DNA from: Spirochaetaceae bacterium
GTDB lineage: Bacteria; Spirochaetota; Leptospiria; Leptospirales; Leptonemataceae
Length of the DNA: 64,000 bases
NCBI GenBank assembly: GCA_002729885.1
Contig: PBUB01000002.1
Span: 1 to 64,000 of the forward strand
Direction: 5' to 3'
The notes beneath the pieces were generated by a model that was given only the letters and a program-made list of their open reading frames with translations, had not been told where the DNA came from and made no database searches. Positions 12,041 to 21,919 of this stretch are shown in pieces. The stretch's first letter is position 1. Every line of letters starts with the position of its first letter. Made by a program: the position numbers and the translations under genes.

Positions 12041-13240
12041 ATGGGTAAGCAAAAATTTGATCGTTCCAAACCTCACGTTAACGTGGGAACAATTGGACAC
12101 GTAGACCACGGTAAAACAACTCTAACTGCTGCAATTACTACAGTACTGGCGAAAGCAGGCGGTTCCAACAAAGCTGTTGGATATGCGGAAATCGATAACG
12201 CTCCGGAAGAGAAAGAGCGCGGTATTACTATCGCTACTTCTCACCAGGAATACGAATCCGAGAATCGTCACTACGCGCACGTAGACTGCCCGGGTCACGC
12301 GGACTATGTAAAAAACATGATTACCGGTGCGGCTCAGATGGACGCTGCTATTCTGGTAGTTTCCGCTGTTGACGGTCCTATGCCGCAAACTCGAGAGCAC
12401 ATCCTTCTGGCCAGCCAGGTAGGTGTGAAATACATCGTTGTTTTCTTGAATAAAGTAGATACTATCAAAGAAGATGAGCGAGACGAAATGGTGGAGCTAG
12501 TTCAGGAAGAAGTGAAAGATCTTCTGAAGTCCTACGGCTACCCTGAAGACACTCCTTTCGTAATGGGTTCTGCTCTTAAAGCTCTGGAAGGCGACGAGTC
12601 CGATATCGGTGCTCCAGCCATCATGAAGCTGATGGAAAATCTCGACACTTATGTGCCCGAACCTCAGCGCGATGTAGACAAAGACTTCCTGATGCCAGTT
12701 GAAGACGTATTCTCCATTACTGGTCGAGGAACTGTTGCTACTGGTCGAGTTGAGCAAGGCCAGCTCAAAGTTAACGATGAAGTGGAAATCGTAGGTATTC
12801 GAGATACTACTAAGACCATTATCACTGGTATTGAAATGTTCCGTAAGGAACTGGATTTCGCTCAAGCGGGCGACAACATTGGTGCTCTGATGCGAGGAAC
12901 CAAAAAAGAGGACATCCAGCGCGGTCAGGTTCTGGCCAAGCCAAAGTCCATCACCCCGCACAAGAAGTTCAAGGCTGAGATCTATGTTCTGAAGAAAGAA
13001 GAAGGCGGACGCCACACTCCATTCTTCAACGACTATCGTCCTCAGTTTTATTTCAGAACTACTGACGTAACTGGAAGCATCAAGCTGCCTGCGGACAAAG
13101 AAATGATTATGCCCGGCGATAACGTAACTATCGAAGTTGAGCTTATCACTCCGATCGCTATGGACAAGGGTCTGAAATTTGCCATCCGTGAAGGTGGTAG
13201 AACAGTTGGTTCCGGCGTCGTAGCCGAGATTGCTGAGTAA
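12041..13240 (+). CDS. tuf: Elongation factor Tu
   Basis: EF-Tu delivers aminoacyl-tRNA to the ribosome. The 399-residue protein has GHVDHGKT (19-26), DCPGH (82-86) and NKVD (137-140), followed by the two beta-barrel domains. The switch I segment reads [15 protein letters not shown], a small departure from the common ARGITINTSHVEYE. It is preceded by an 86-nt gap that contains a weak AAGGC/GCCTT hairpin with TTTT (11987-12004). That might attenuate or process the transcript. AAAGG lies about 7 nt before the ATG. Confidence 0.99.
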   Translation: MGKQKFDRSKPHVNVGTIGHVDHGKTTLTAAITTVLAKAGGSNKAVGYAEIDNAPEEKERGITIATSHQEYESENRHYAHVDCPGHADYVKNMITGAAQMDAAILVVSAVDGPMPQTREHILLASQVGVKYIVVFLNKVDTIKEDERDEMVELVQEEVKDLLKSYGYPEDTPFVMGSALKALEGDESDIGAPAIMKLMENLDTYVPEPQRDVDKDFLMPVEDVFSITGRGTVATGRVEQGQLKVNDEVEIVGIRDTTKTIITGIEMFRKELDFAQAGDNIGALMRGTKKEDIQRGQVLAKPKSITPHKKFKAEIYVLKKEEGGRHTPFFNDYRPQFYFRTTDVTGSIKLPADKEMIMPGDNVTIEVELITPIAMDKGLKFAIREGGRTVGSGVVAEIAE

Positions 13241-13259
13241 TTGAGAGAAGCAGGGGATT

Positions 13260-13565
13260 ATGGCTCAGAGAATTCGCGTAAAACTAAAAGCCTTTGATCA
13301 CAAGCTGATCGATCGCTCGGCAGCGGAAATCGTTGCTACGGCGAGGCGGACCGGTGCGGAAATCTCCGGGCCGATCCCCCTGCCAACCAGGGTGGAGAAA
13401 TTCACCATCCTGCGATCGGTTCACGTGAACAAGAAGTCACGGGATCAATATGAGGTCCGCACTCACAAGCGGATGATAGATATTATGAATACGAATCCTG
13501 ATACGGTGGATGCGCTGATGAAGCTGCAGCTGCCCGCCGGGGTTAGCGTAGATATAAAGAGCTGA
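13260..13565 (+). CDS. rpsJ: Ribosomal protein S10
   Basis: S10 is a 30S head protein and also the NusE component of transcription antitermination complexes. It is notable that nusB, its partner there, is also in this window at 34568. The 101 residues contain [22 protein letters not shown] and SREQYE-like [12 protein letters not shown], all diagnostic. The gene follows tuf by 19 nt and opens the S10 cluster, showing that the str and S10 operons are joined. Confidence 0.99.
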   Translation: MAQRIRVKLKAFDHKLIDRSAAEIVATARRTGAEISGPIPLPTRVEKFTILRSVHVNKKSRDQYEVRTHKRMIDIMNTNPDTVDALMKLQLPAGVSVDIKS

Positions 13566-13575
13566 GGCATCGGAA

Positions 13576-14196
13576 ATGGCTAAGGGCTTAATAGGAAGAA
13601 AATTGGGCATGACCCAGGTGTTTGACGAGAAAGGTAACGTAGTACCTGTTACAGTTCTCGAAGCAGGCCCCTGTGTTGTCACAGACCTTCGCACAGAAGA
13701 GCAGCACGGATACAAAGCTGTGCAGCTCGGTTATGATGAAGTGAAGGAGAAAGCCCTGAGTAAAGCCGAAGTAGGGCACGTGAAGAAGAATGGTATAGCA
13801 CCGTTCAGAACACTCATGGAATTTCGGGATGCAGATCTGGAAGTGGAGCTGGGTGCAAATGTGGCTGCGAATCTTTTCTCTGCCGGGGACCGAGTAAGGG
13901 TAACCTCTATAAGCAAGGGAAAAGGATTCCAGGGTGTCATGAAGCGTCACGGATTCGGTGGTGGTCGCATGACTCACGGTTCCCACTTTCATCGAGCTCC
14001 TGGTTCTATCGGGGCGAGCTCCGATCCCAGTCGTGTTTTCAAAGGTAAGAAGATGCCCGGTCATGCCGGTCAGCTGAAAACTACAGTGTCCAATCTGAAG
14101 GTAATGCAGGTTGATCTGGATAATAACCGTATCCTGGTTAAAGGCGCTGTGCCCGGACCCAGAACGTCTGTGGTTCGAATCGAGGTGATGGGATGA
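13576..14196 (+). CDS. rplC: Ribosomal protein L3
   Basis: L3 binds 23S rRNA early in 50S assembly and reaches towards the peptidyl transferase centre. The 206 residues show GLIGRKLGMTQVFDEKG at the start and the central loop HGFGGGRMTHGSHFHRAPGS with its conserved Gly and His residues. That loop contains the glutamine/methionine position methylated in other bacteria. The stop overlaps the rplD start by 4 nt (ATGA), indicating translational coupling. Confidence 0.98.
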   Translation: MAKGLIGRKLGMTQVFDEKGNVVPVTVLEAGPCVVTDLRTEEQHGYKAVQLGYDEVKEKALSKAEVGHVKKNGIAPFRTLMEFRDADLEVELGANVAANLFSAGDRVRVTSISKGKGFQGVMKRHGFGGGRMTHGSHFHRAPGSIGASSDPSRVFKGKKMPGHAGQLKTTVSNLKVMQVDLDNNRILVKGAVPGPRTSVVRIEVMG

Positions 14197-14837
14197 AAGC
14201 GCAGAAGTTCGACGCTACAGGAAAGAAGAGCGGCGATGTGAATCTTCCGGCCAGTGTATTCGGCGCGGAAGTGAACCTCGGGCTTATTCGTGAAATTATA
14301 GATGCGGAAAATCGCAATCGTCGTCAGGGAACTCACAAAGTGAAGACTGTCTCTGAAGTTAGCGGAGGCGGCAAGAAGCCCTGGCGTCAGAAAGGAACCG
14401 GTAATGCCCGTCAGGGTTCTACGCGGGCCGTTCAATGGAAGGGCGGTGGTATTTCCCACGGTCCAGTGCCCCGAGACTATAGCATTCGTGTTCCAGAGAA
14501 GAAGCGACGTGCAGGTATTCGATCTGTGCTGAGTTTTAAAGCTTCCAAAGAAGCTATTTCTGTTCTGGCTGATCCCAAAGTGGATGAGTACAGCACAAAA
14601 AAGATGCACGGAATTTTTAAAGAGATGGGAGTCATCCCGGGATCGACAGTAGTATTTCTTACTCTGGGTGCAGATGATAAACTGCGAAGATCTGTTTCTA
14701 ACATTCCAGTATTGCACCATATGGATGCAGGGCGAATCAACGCTCCGGAACTGTACTACAATTCCAGGGTTGTGATAACCGAGTCTGCGCTGGCCCATCT
14801 CGAGAAGGCCTACGCAAATGAGGGGGCCAAATCATGA
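14193..14837 (+). CDS. rplD: Ribosomal protein L4
   Basis: L4 lines the nascent-peptide exit tunnel. In E. coli it also represses its own S10 operon. The 214 residues include the long tunnel loop with KPWRQKGTGNARQGS and the GGGISHGPVPRDYS segment, which is L4-specific. The gene overlaps rplC by 4 nt at its start and rplW by 4 nt at its end, so the three are translationally coupled. No leader resembling the E. coli S10 leader was recognised. Confidence 0.98.
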   Translation: MKAQKFDATGKKSGDVNLPASVFGAEVNLGLIREIIDAENRNRRQGTHKVKTVSEVSGGGKKPWRQKGTGNARQGSTRAVQWKGGGISHGPVPRDYSIRVPEKKRRAGIRSVLSFKASKEAISVLADPKVDEYSTKKMHGIFKEMGVIPGSTVVFLTLGADDKLRRSVSNIPVLHHMDAGRINAPELYYNSRVVITESALAHLEKAYANEGAKS

Positions 14838-15133
14838 ATTTGAATGATGTTATTATTTCGCCAGTGATCACTGAGAAGTCGGAAGAGGTGAAACACGGCA
14901 AGTCTGGGTCCGAGGTGCATACCTTCAAGATTCAGAAGCGAGCGAACAAGGAACTGGTAAAGCAGGCCCTGTACAAGCTCTACGGCGTGAAAGTTGAGAA
15001 GGTCCGTGTCCTGAACGTGCCTTCTCGGCTGAAACGATTTAGAATGGATTATGCAAGAACGCCAGGCTGGAAAAAGGCCATCGTAACTCTTGCACCGGGC
15101 GAGAACCTGGATCTGGCGAAGGCCGCAGGATAA
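14834..15133 (+). CDS. rplW: Ribosomal protein L23
   Basis: L23 sits beside the peptide exit tunnel and is the docking site for trigger factor and the signal recognition particle. The 99 residues show VIISPVITEKSEE near the start, the KANKELVKQALYKLYGVKVEKVRV-type core (here RANKELVK and ALYKLYGVKVEKV), and the basic RRFRMDYARTPGWKKA-like loop. The length is normal. It overlaps rplD by 4 nt and is 6 nt before rplB. Confidence 0.98.
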   Translation: MNLNDVIISPVITEKSEEVKHGKSGSEVHTFKIQKRANKELVKQALYKLYGVKVEKVRVLNVPSRLKRFRMDYARTPGWKKAIVTLAPGENLDLAKAAG

Positions 15134-15139
15134 GAAATT

Positions 15140-15982
15140 ATGCCGATCAAAAGATTTAAACCAACTACCGCTGCTACGCGCTACAAGTCCGTTCTGGTGT
15201 TTGAAGGGCTGAGTAAAGAAGGTCCACGCAAAGGACTGCTGGATAGCGTGAACTATAGTGCTGGCCGGAACAATGCAGGTCGAATCTCGGTTCGACGCAA
15301 AGGTGGCCGTAATAAGCGCAAATATCGTGTTATCGATTTCAAGAGAAACAAGCTTGAGGTGCCCGGAACGGTTGCAGCTATCGAGTATGATCCGAACCGA
15401 ACGGCCAACATCGCATTGATCAAGTATGCTGATGGTGAGTATCGCTACATTCTATGTCCCGATGCGCTGAAAGTGGGAGATACGGTAGTGTCTGGCGAAA
15501 AAGCAGACATTAGAGCTGGAAACTCCCTGCCTCTGAAAAACATCCCCGCCGGTACTCAGGTTCATAATATTGAACTTCAGCCCCAGCGTGGAGGGCAGAT
15601 GGCCCGGTCAGCCGGAGCATTCGCCAGTATAGCTGGTCGAGATGGAAGTTATATCTTAATCAAACTACCCAGCGGGGAATTGAGAAAGGTGCATGAGAGT
15701 TGCCGTGCCACTGTAGGAGTGATGGGAAACCGGGATCATAGCCTGGTTAGCATCGGCAAAGCCGGTCGGAAGCGATGGATGGGTGTTCGTCCTCACGTTC
15801 GAGGCGTGGTAATGAACCCCGTGGATCACCCGCATGGTGGTGGGGAAGGAAAGACTTCTGGAGGTCGTCATCCGGTTTCTCCATGGGGTCAGCCCACCAA
15901 AGGATACAAAACGCGTAAGAAGAATCATCCTACAGATCGATTCATCGTACAGCGCAGAATTAATAAGAGGATAGGACGCTAA
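15140..15982 (+). CDS. rplB: Ribosomal protein L2
   Basis: L2 is needed for subunit joining and for the structure of the peptidyl transferase centre. The 280 residues are typical: [16 protein letters not shown] near residue 55, the OB-fold and SH3-like domains, and the strongly conserved [17 protein letters not shown] loop with its His residues near the C-terminus. It follows rplW by 6 nt and precedes rpsS by 2 nt. Confidence 0.99.
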   Translation: MPIKRFKPTTAATRYKSVLVFEGLSKEGPRKGLLDSVNYSAGRNNAGRISVRRKGGRNKRKYRVIDFKRNKLEVPGTVAAIEYDPNRTANIALIKYADGEYRYILCPDALKVGDTVVSGEKADIRAGNSLPLKNIPAGTQVHNIELQPQRGGQMARSAGAFASIAGRDGSYILIKLPSGELRKVHESCRATVGVMGNRDHSLVSIGKAGRKRWMGVRPHVRGVVMNPVDHPHGGGEGKTSGGRHPVSPWGQPTKGYKTRKKNHPTDRFIVQRRINKRIGR

Positions 15983-15984
15983 GC

Positions 15985-16263
15985 ATGGCCAGATCACTAA
16001 AGAAAGGGCCTTACGTAGAAGAGTCCCTGATGAACAGGATTAACCAGATGAATGCGGAGGGAAATAAGAAGCCCTTTAAAACCTGGTCAAGACGATCTAC
16101 AATTTTTCCCGAGATGATCGGGCATACAATGCTGGTTCACAACGGTCAGAAGTTTGTGCCTGTGTATGTAAACGAAAACATGGTAGGTCACAAACTGGGA
16201 GAATTTGCTCCGACACGAACTTACAAGGGGCATACCAGCCTGGATAAGAAGGTGAAGAGATAA
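15985..16263 (+). CDS. rpsS: Ribosomal protein S19
   Basis: S19 forms a complex with S13 in the 30S head and contacts tRNA. The 92 residues begin [13 protein letters not shown], a diagnostic sequence, and contain [16 protein letters not shown] and the C-terminal [14 protein letters not shown]. The length is standard. The stop codon shares one base with the start of rplV (TAATG), so translation of the two is probably coupled. Confidence 0.99.
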   Translation: MARSLKKGPYVEESLMNRINQMNAEGNKKPFKTWSRRSTIFPEMIGHTMLVHNGQKFVPVYVNENMVGHKLGEFAPTRTYKGHTSLDKKVKR

Positions 16264-16601
16264 TGGAAGCTAAAGCTGTTGCAAAGTTCCTGCTGGTGAG
16301 CCCGCGCAAAGTGCGCCTGGTAGCGAATGAAATCCGCGGCTATCCCTACAGTGAAGCAATTGATTATCTGAGGTTTATTCCTCGCAAAGGGGCCGTTCTG
16401 CTGAAGAAGGTTCTGGAATCAGCTCGAGCCAATGCAGCCAACAATAACGAGAATCTGGATGAAAGCCAGCTGTTCGTTAAGAAGGTCTACATCGACGGCG
16501 GTCCAACTATGCGAAGGTTTCGACCTCGAGCCCGCGGTCGTGCAATGCAACGACTGAAAAGAATCAGCCACATAACAGTGGTGCTGAGTGATGAGAACTA
16601 A
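16263..16601 (+). CDS. rplV: Ribosomal protein L22
   Basis: L22 lines the exit tunnel opposite L4 with a long beta hairpin. The 112 residues show [14 protein letters not shown] near the N-terminus and the hairpin and tail sequence [17 protein letters not shown], followed by [10 protein letters not shown], which are diagnostic. No insertion or deletion of the hairpin, of the kind seen in macrolide resistance, is apparent. The start overlaps the rpsS stop by one base. Confidence 0.98.
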   Translation: MEAKAVAKFLLVSPRKVRLVANEIRGYPYSEAIDYLRFIPRKGAVLLKKVLESARANAANNNENLDESQLFVKKVYIDGGPTMRRFRPRARGRAMQRLKRISHITVVLSDEN

Positions 16602-16613
16602 GGAATTTTAAGT

Positions 16614-17294
16614 ATGGGTCAGAAAGTAAATCCAATCGGACTGCGGCTGGGAATTACACGTTCCTGGGATTCAGTATGGTACTCTAAAGAAGGCTACCAG
16701 GACGCTTTGCACGAAGATCTGATGATTCGTCAGTTTCTGCAAAAGCGCTACAAGCGAGCAGGTTTGTTGCGAATCGTAATCGAGCGATTTCCAGAGAAGA
16801 TCAACGTTAACCTGCACACCGTTCGTCCGGGGCAGATTATTGGACCCAAAGGTGCTGCCATTGAAGCAGTAAAGGCCGAGCTGAAGAAGCGAGTGTCTCT
16901 GCCTCTGAACCTGAGCATTGTTGAGGTGAAAAAGCCAGAGACTGTTGCCAAGGTTATTGGCGAGAACATCGCGCAGCAGCTGGAACAGAGGATGCCTTTT
17001 AGACGCGTTATGAAGCAGGCTCTGCGTGGCGCCATGAGAGGCGGAGTAGACGGAATCAAAATCATGGTATCTGGCCGATTGAACGGTGCAGATATGGCTC
17101 GAACCGAGCAATACAAGGATGGCCGAGTGCCTCTGCATACATTGCGAGCTCGTATCGAGTATGCAGTGAGCGAAGCCAAGACTACCTACGGAATCCTGGG
17201 AGTGAAGGTCTGGACCTATCACGGTGACCTGTTGCCCGGAACCGAGGTGGAAGAAGAAGAGCAGCCCCAGCGCCGAAGAGGGGGCCGTCAGTAA
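16614..17294 (+). CDS. rpsC: Ribosomal protein S3
   Basis: S3 forms part of the mRNA entry tunnel and helicase of the 30S subunit. The 226 residues begin [14 protein letters not shown], followed by a KH domain with the [14 protein letters not shown] segment and the C-terminal domain with [14 protein letters not shown]. The tail after about residue 208 is acidic and then basic ([14 protein letters not shown]), as is common in spirochaete S3. It follows rplV by 12 nt. Confidence 0.98.
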   Translation: MGQKVNPIGLRLGITRSWDSVWYSKEGYQDALHEDLMIRQFLQKRYKRAGLLRIVIERFPEKINVNLHTVRPGQIIGPKGAAIEAVKAELKKRVSLPLNLSIVEVKKPETVAKVIGENIAQQLEQRMPFRRVMKQALRGAMRGGVDGIKIMVSGRLNGADMARTEQYKDGRVPLHTLRARIEYAVSEAKTTYGILGVKVWTYHGDLLPGTEVEEEEQPQRRRGGRQ

Positions 17295-17319
17295 GAGCGA
17301 AAGTTATCCGAGGTAAGAT

Positions 17320-17733
17320 ATGTTATCACCGAAGCGCGTAAAATATAGAAAGAGGCAACGCGGCCGCCTTAGAGGTCTGGCTCACCGTGGCAACAAGGTA
17401 TCTTTTGGCGAATTTGGACTGAAAGCTGTAGAGTCAGGACGACTGACAGCACGACAAATTGAAGCTGCTCGACGGGCCATGACCAGGCACGTTAAAAGGG
17501 GTGGTAAGATGTGGATTCGCATCTTTCCCGATCAGCCTGTTACCAAGAAGCCCGCTGAAACCCGGATGGGTAGTGGTAAAGGTAGCCCGGAATACTGGGT
17601 AGCGGTTGTAAGACCCGGTCGAGTGCTGTTCGAAATGAGTGGCGTACCGGAATCCCTGGCGCGAGAAGCTCTATCCCTGGCGGCGCATAAGCTTCCAATG
17701 AAGACCTCTTTCGTTAAAAAGGATCTGATCTAA
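17320..17733 (+). CDS. rplP: Ribosomal protein L16
   Basis: L16 organises the A-site region of the 50S subunit. The 137-residue sequence has [16 protein letters not shown] at the start, [27 protein letters not shown] split over its core, and [21 protein letters not shown], all diagnostic. Arg81, the position hydroxylated by RoxA in E. coli, appears to be conserved in the ETRMGSGKG segment. It is 10 nt before rpmC. Confidence 0.98.
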   Translation: MLSPKRVKYRKRQRGRLRGLAHRGNKVSFGEFGLKAVESGRLTARQIEAARRAMTRHVKRGGKMWIRIFPDQPVTKKPAETRMGSGKGSPEYWVAVVRPGRVLFEMSGVPESLAREALSLAAHKLPMKTSFVKKDLI

Positions 17734-17743
17734 GAGGAGAACC

Positions 17744-17989
17744 ATGGCATCATCCTATCATGAAATGACTGATGAAAACCTGAAGGAGCAGCTGGATCAG
17801 GCGAAAGCCGAACTTCGGGAACTGCGGTTTACCTTCGGGATCGCCAGATCTTTGCAGAAGCCGGCCCGAGTGGGTCAGCTGAAAAAGAATGTAGCTCGAA
17901 TCAATACAGTGCTTCGGGAAAGAGAACTGGGTCTAGCAACTCAGAAAGAGGCTACTTCCAAAGGGAAAGGGAAGTCTCGTAAGAAATAG
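17744..17989 (+). CDS. rpmC: Ribosomal protein L29
   Basis: L29 is a small two-helix protein beside the exit tunnel. The core ([22 protein letters not shown], here noted in pieces as ENLKEQL and ELRELRF, then [11 protein letters not shown]) is standard. At 81 residues it is longer than the usual 63-70 because of a Lys-rich tail after about residue 62 ([14 protein letters not shown]). It lies between rplP and rpsQ as expected, with a good AGGAGA ribosome-binding site before the ATG. Confidence 0.96.
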   Translation: MASSYHEMTDENLKEQLDQAKAELRELRFTFGIARSLQKPARVGQLKKNVARINTVLRERELGLATQKEATSKGKGKSRKK

Positions 17990-18003
17990 ATGGCAGTAAT
18001 AGT

Positions 18004-18267
18004 ATGAAGACGCGATCCAAAAGAATTAGAACGATTGTGGGCCGGGTAGTTTCGGATAAGACGGACAAGACCCGAGTGATCATGGTAGAGACTTTCTTCA
18101 CTCATCCGAAGTTCAAAAAGACCGTGAAGCGATCTCAAAGGATCAAAATCCACGACGAAAAGAACGAATCCAGAGAGGGAGATATCGTGAGTGCAATTGA
18201 AACGCGCCCTCTGTCTCGCTGGAAGCGTCATCGGCTATTCAAAGTTGTTGAGAGGCCACAAGCATGA
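18004..18267 (+). CDS. rpsQ: Ribosomal protein S17
   Basis: S17 is an OB-fold primary binder of 16S rRNA. The 87-residue sequence has [18 protein letters not shown], a family hallmark, and a normal length. It overlaps the start of rplN by 4 nt (ATGA), indicating coupled translation. Confidence 0.98.
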   Translation: MKTRSKRIRTIVGRVVSDKTDKTRVIMVETFFTHPKFKKTVKRSQRIKIHDEKNESREGDIVSAIETRPLSRWKRHRLFKVVERPQA

Positions 18268-18656
18268 TTCAGATGCAAACAATGCTCGAGGTAGCGGATA
18301 ATACCGGAGCAAGAAAAGTAATGTGTGTTAAGGTCCTGGGCGGTAGCAAGAAGCGATACGCCAGCGTGGGCGACATTATCGTGGTGGCTGTTAAGGATGC
18401 GCTACCGGCCTACGGTCTTAAAGACGGAACCGGTAAAAAAGTACACAACAAAGCTGTTCAGAAGGCTGTTGTAGTTCGCACCAGAAAAGAAATTCGTCGT
18501 CCCGATGGATCCTATATCCGTTTCGACGACAACGCATGTGCCATTATCGATGATAAGATGAACCCCAGGGGTACTCGTATATTCGGGCCGGTAGCTCGGG
18601 AACTGCGGGATCGCAAGTTCATGAAGATTGTATCGTTGGCGCCGGAGGTGCTGTAA
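18264..18656 (+). CDS. rplN: Ribosomal protein L14
   Basis: L14 lies at the subunit interface and contacts 16S rRNA. It begins [21 protein letters not shown] and ends [19 protein letters not shown], as usual. At 130 residues it is eight longer than the standard 122. The extra residues fall after about residue 48, in [16 protein letters not shown]. Leptospira L14 has the same kind of insertion as I recall it, so it may be a lineage mark. rplX starts immediately after the stop. Confidence 0.98.
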   Translation: MIQMQTMLEVADNTGARKVMCVKVLGGSKKRYASVGDIIVVAVKDALPAYGLKDGTGKKVHNKAVQKAVVVRTRKEIRRPDGSYIRFDDNACAIIDDKMNPRGTRIFGPVARELRDRKFMKIVSLAPEVL

Positions 18657-19016
18657 ATGAATCGTTTTGCACAGAAAATTCATGACCAGGAGAAGCACCG
18701 TCATCGTAAGCTGATTCTAAAAGCGGGCGATGAAGTTGTGGTGATTTCCGGGAAAGAAAAGGGTAAACGAGGCAAGATCCTCCATATTGATCGAAGCAAT
18801 GACCGTATCTATGTGGAAGGAGTAAACAAGATCAAGCGCTTCATGAGGCCTACTCAGGAGAATCCCCAGGGCGGAGTAATAGAGATCGAGGCGCCCATGC
18901 ATCTTTCAAACGTTCTTTTCTACGATAGTAAAAAGAAGAAAGGCGTGAAACTGGGAAAGAAAGAGGAAGACGGAAAGCGTGTAAGAATGACGCGCCCGGA
19001 AGGGAAGACCGTCTAG
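18657..19016 (+). CDS. rplX: Ribosomal protein L24
   Basis: L24 is an assembly initiator for the 50S subunit with a KOW motif. The KOW segment [18 protein letters not shown] is at about residues 23-40 and is followed by [21 protein letters not shown]. The 119 residues exceed the common 100-105 through an N-terminal stretch of about 15 residues and a basic tail. The ATG directly follows the rplN stop codon with no intervening base. Confidence 0.97.
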   Translation: MNRFAQKIHDQEKHRHRKLILKAGDEVVVISGKEKGKRGKILHIDRSNDRIYVEGVNKIKRFMRPTQENPQGGVIEIEAPMHLSNVLFYDSKKKKGVKLGKKEEDGKRVRMTRPEGKTV

Positions 19017-19033
19017 CTTTGAGGGAATTATAG

Positions 19034-19576
19034 ATGGATCAGCTACTTGAAAAATATAGATCCGAGGTAATCGGGCAGCTAAGAGAGAAGTTCCAGTACA
19101 AGAGCCTGATGCAGGTTCCTGCTCTGGAAAAGATTAGCCTGAACGTAGGGATCGGCGATGCGCCCACAAATCCAAAAGCCCTGGAAGCGGCTGTGGAGGA
19201 ACTGGGACTTATCACCGGACAGAAAGCAGTGCGCACCAAAGCGAAGAAGTCTATCGCAGGTTTCAAACTGCGAGAAGGTATGGCAATTGGTGCGCGGGTA
19301 ACTTTGCGCGGAAATCGAATGTATGAGTTTCTTTTCAGACTTATTAACATTGCGATCCCCCGGGTAAGGGATTTCAGGGGATTGAACCCCAATGGATTCG
19401 ATGGTAGAGGAAACTACAATTTCTCGATCAGGGAACAGATTATCTTTCCCGAGATCGAAGTAGATCAGGTGGATTCCTATCATGGACTGAATGTAACTAT
19501 TACAACTACGGCTCCTACTGATGAGGAGGGCCGTGAGCTTCTTGCCGGGCTGGGATTTCCGTTCCGCAAGAATTGA
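19034..19576 (+). CDS. rplE: Ribosomal protein L5
   Basis: L5 binds 5S rRNA and contacts the P-site tRNA. The 180 residues contain [40 protein letters not shown] (seen in pieces) and [19 protein letters not shown], all typical. The length equals the family norm. Its neighbours are rplX and the zinc form of rpsN. Confidence 0.99.
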   Translation: MDQLLEKYRSEVIGQLREKFQYKSLMQVPALEKISLNVGIGDAPTNPKALEAAVEELGLITGQKAVRTKAKKSIAGFKLREGMAIGARVTLRGNRMYEFLFRLINIAIPRVRDFRGLNPNGFDGRGNYNFSIREQIIFPEIEVDQVDSYHGLNVTITTTAPTDEEGRELLAGLGFPFRKN

Positions 19577-19595
19577 TTCTGGGAGTATTTTAGAA

Positions 19596-19781
19596 ATGGC
19601 TCGAAAGGCAATGATGGAAAAAATGAAGCGCAAGCCGCGCTTCAAAGTGCGAGAGCACAACCGCTGCCCGATTTGTGGTAGGCCCCGGGGCTTTTTGCGA
19701 AGATTTCGCATGTGCCGTATTTGTTTCAGGAAGCTGGCCAGTATGGGCCAAATACCCGGAGTAACCAAATCATCCTGGTAA
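19596..19781 (+). CDS. rpsN: Ribosomal protein S14, zinc-binding type Z
   Basis: S14 completes the 30S head. This is the short 61-residue zinc form with Cys24, Cys27, Cys40 and Cys43 (CPIC and CRIC). The C-terminus IPGVTKSSW is diagnostic. The ATG at 19596 lies 19 nt after rplE. Having this form in the spc operon means this copy of the ribosome depends on zinc. Whether a zinc-free paralogue exists elsewhere cannot be seen from this window. Confidence 0.98.
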   Translation: MARKAMMEKMKRKPRFKVREHNRCPICGRPRGFLRRFRMCRICFRKLASMGQIPGVTKSSW

Positions 19782-19799
19782 GGAAGGAGTAAGACTGCA

Positions 19800-20195
19800 A
19801 TGAGTTTGAGTGATCCTATAGCGGATATGTTGACCCGGATACGAAATGCATCCAGGGCAGGTCATCCTAAAGTGAGTTTTGCAGGCTCCAACCTGAAGGA
19901 GAGCATCGTTTCTATTCTCAAGAACGAAGGCTATATTGCAAACTACGAAGTTAAGAAAGAGAATAACAAGAGCAACATCGAGGTGGAGCTCAAGTATATC
20001 AACAAGAGCCCGGTGATCAAAGAGATCGAAAGGGTAAGTAAACCCGGACGACGCATCTATAGCAAAAGTCAGGAGATGCGACCGGTGCGAAACAATATGG
20101 GGATTGCAATCCTTTCCACTTCTCACGGTGTAATGACCGGGCGAAAAGCCAAGAAGATGAATGTGGGCGGGGAGATCCTTCTAAGGGTCTGGTGA
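19800..20195 (+). CDS. rpsH: Ribosomal protein S8
   Basis: S8 is a core 16S rRNA binder of the 30S platform and, in E. coli, the repressor of the spc operon. The 131 residues begin with DPIADMLTRIRNASRAGH and end with the signature ILSTSHGVMTGRKAKKMNVGGE region, which contacts rRNA. The length is normal. AGGAG lies 9 nt before the ATG. Confidence 0.99.
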   Translation: MSLSDPIADMLTRIRNASRAGHPKVSFAGSNLKESIVSILKNEGYIANYEVKKENNKSNIEVELKYINKSPVIKEIERVSKPGRRIYSKSQEMRPVRNNMGIAILSTSHGVMTGRKAKKMNVGGEILLRVW

Positions 20196-20217
20196 TCCTT
20201 TTCGGGAGTTATTAAAG

Positions 20218-20766
20218 ATGTCAAGAGTTGGAAAAGCGCCCATAAAGCTTCCTTCTGGAGTAGAAGTGAATGTTCAGGGCCAGTCTATCAACGTGAAAGG
20301 CCCCAAGGGTAATTTGACTTCCCCTCTTCCTGAAGGCATTACTTTGAGTCTGGAAGATGGAGTAGTGAGCCTGGCCCGAGCTGATGAATCCAAGAAGCAA
20401 CGGGAGCGCCATGGACTGGCGCGCGCACTGTTGCAGAACTGTGTTACCGGAGTTAGTACCGGTTGGAGCAGAAACCTGGAGCTGGTCGGGGTTGGATATC
20501 GAGTTCAGCTAAAAGGGAAAGAACTTGTACTCTCGCTGGGTTTTTCACACGAAGTGAAATATCCTCTGCCGGAGGGCGTAGAAGCCCAGGTAACGGACCA
20601 GACCCGTCTGCAGCTCAGTGGTATTGATCGCCAGAAGCTGGGACAGGTTGCCTCAGAGATCAGATCCTTCCGTCCGCCGGAACCTTACAAAGGTAAAGGG
20701 GTTCGATATGCGGGCGAGCAAATCCGCCGAAAAGCTGGTAAAGCCGGTAAGGCAGGCAAGAAATAA
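20218..20766 (+). CDS. rplF: Ribosomal protein L6
   Basis: L6 lies near the factor-binding site of the 50S subunit. The 182-residue protein begins MSRVGKAPIKLPSGVEV, has the duplicated alpha/beta fold, and carries the C-terminal signature PPEPYKGKGVRYAGE. A basic Lys/Gly repeat (KAGKAGKAGKK) closes the sequence, adding a few residues beyond the usual end. A 52-nt gap separates it from rplR. Confidence 0.99.
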   Translation: MSRVGKAPIKLPSGVEVNVQGQSINVKGPKGNLTSPLPEGITLSLEDGVVSLARADESKKQRERHGLARALLQNCVTGVSTGWSRNLELVGVGYRVQLKGKELVLSLGFSHEVKYPLPEGVEAQVTDQTRLQLSGIDRQKLGQVASEIRSFRPPEPYKGKGVRYAGEQIRRKAGKAGKAGKK

Positions 20767-20818
20767 GCAAGTCGGGGTTTGAGATTCCAATCATCCCGGC
20801 GCATGGAACGGAAAGAAT

Positions 20819-21178
20819 ATGAATCGGCTGCAAGAGAAAAGACACAGGCTAGGTAAAAGGGTACAGACCATTCGAAAGGCGATTCGATCCAAGAATCGTA
20901 GGCCTCGTCTGGTGCTGAATCGGACCAACAAGTATTTATTCGCTCAGATCGTGGACGATGAAAACGGCAGTGTAGTGTGCTCTGCTTCTACTCTTGAGAA
21001 AGGATACAATGGTCCTCGCAAGAACCTGGAAGCGGCCAAGAAGCTGGGCGAAATGCTGGCAGGTCGAGCAAAGGAAAAAGGCGTTACCCGGGTCGTATTC
21101 GATCGGCGAGGTCGTTTATATCATGGCCGGATGGCATCTTTCGCTGACGCAGCTCGAGAGGGCGGCTTGGAGTTTTAA
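20819..21178 (+). CDS. rplR: Ribosomal protein L18
   Basis: L18 binds 5S rRNA together with L5. The 119 residues contain [20 protein letters not shown] and the C-terminal [28 protein letters not shown] region, given here as [13 protein letters not shown] and AAREGGLEF, which identify it. The length is normal. rpsE starts two bases after its stop. Confidence 0.98.
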   Translation: MNRLQEKRHRLGKRVQTIRKAIRSKNRRPRLVLNRTNKYLFAQIVDDENGSVVCSASTLEKGYNGPRKNLEAAKKLGEMLAGRAKEKGVTRVVFDRRGRLYHGRMASFADAAREGGLEF

Positions 21179-21180
21179 TT

Positions 21181-21705
21181 ATGGTAGAAGAGCAACAAAT
21201 CAAAGAGTACGTCGAGAAAGTCGTCAAGATCAACCGTGTATCCAAGGTAGTAAAAGGGGGACGCAGGTTCTCCTTTAATGCTCTTGCGGTAGTGGGTGAT
21301 CAAACCGGTTCCGTAGGAATTGGCCTGGGTAAAGCGAACGAAGTTCCAGATGCGATTCGAAAAGCCATCGAAGCTGCGCGTCATCATATGGTAGAAGTTC
21401 GGCTAACCAGAAAGAAGACGATTCCCCATGAAGTTGTGGGAGCTTACAAAAGTACTCGGGTAATGCTGAGACCGGCCACCGCGGGAACGGGTATTATTGC
21501 TGGGGAAGCTGTCCGCTCTGTGCTGGAACAGGCCGGAGTTCATGATGTGCTCTCCAAAGTCCATGGCTCCAAGAATGCAATTAACGTAGTTCGGGCCACT
21601 CTGGATGCACTGGTGCAGCTGGAGACTCCCATTGTGTCGGCCCAGAAACGCGGATTGAGTCTGGAGCAGCTTTTCGGTAATCTGGACGACCAGTCCATGA
21701 ACTGA
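21181..21705 (+). CDS. rpsE: Ribosomal protein S5
   Basis: S5 acts in decoding accuracy and mRNA unwinding at the entry tunnel. The 174 residues have [19 protein letters not shown] (double-stranded RNA-binding domain, about residues 20-38), [15 protein letters not shown] and the [15 protein letters not shown] segment in the C-terminal domain. The spectinomycin-binding loop (KGGRRFSF) looks wild type. It is located between rplR and rpmD. Confidence 0.99.
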   Translation: MVEEQQIKEYVEKVVKINRVSKVVKGGRRFSFNALAVVGDQTGSVGIGLGKANEVPDAIRKAIEAARHHMVEVRLTRKKTIPHEVVGAYKSTRVMLRPATAGTGIIAGEAVRSVLEQAGVHDVLSKVHGSKNAINVVRATLDALVQLETPIVSAQKRGLSLEQLFGNLDDQSMN

Positions 21706-21727
21706 TAATCCACTTCGGATAGATAAA

Positions 21728-21919
21728 ATGAGTGATAAGAAAGTAAAAGTTACACTGGTGAAAAGCGCCATCGGCCGAAAGCCGGAGCACAGAGCTACTT
21801 TGCGCGCTCTGGGTTTGCGCAAGACCAACGCAGTACGTATTCATACCCTGAATCCGGCAGTTAAAGGTATGATCCACCAGGTGGGTTATATGCTGAAGGT
21901 GGAGGATTATAATGGCTGA
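21728..21919 (+). CDS. rpmD: Ribosomal protein L30
   Basis: L30 is a small peripheral 50S protein. The 63 residues contain [25 protein letters not shown], seen as [13 protein letters not shown] and LGLRKTN, and the tail [13 protein letters not shown], which match the family. The gene overlaps the start of rplO by 8 nt. That supports co-translation. Confidence 0.97.
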   Translation: MSDKKVKVTLVKSAIGRKPEHRATLRALGLRKTNAVRIHTLNPAVKGMIHQVGYMLKVEDYNG

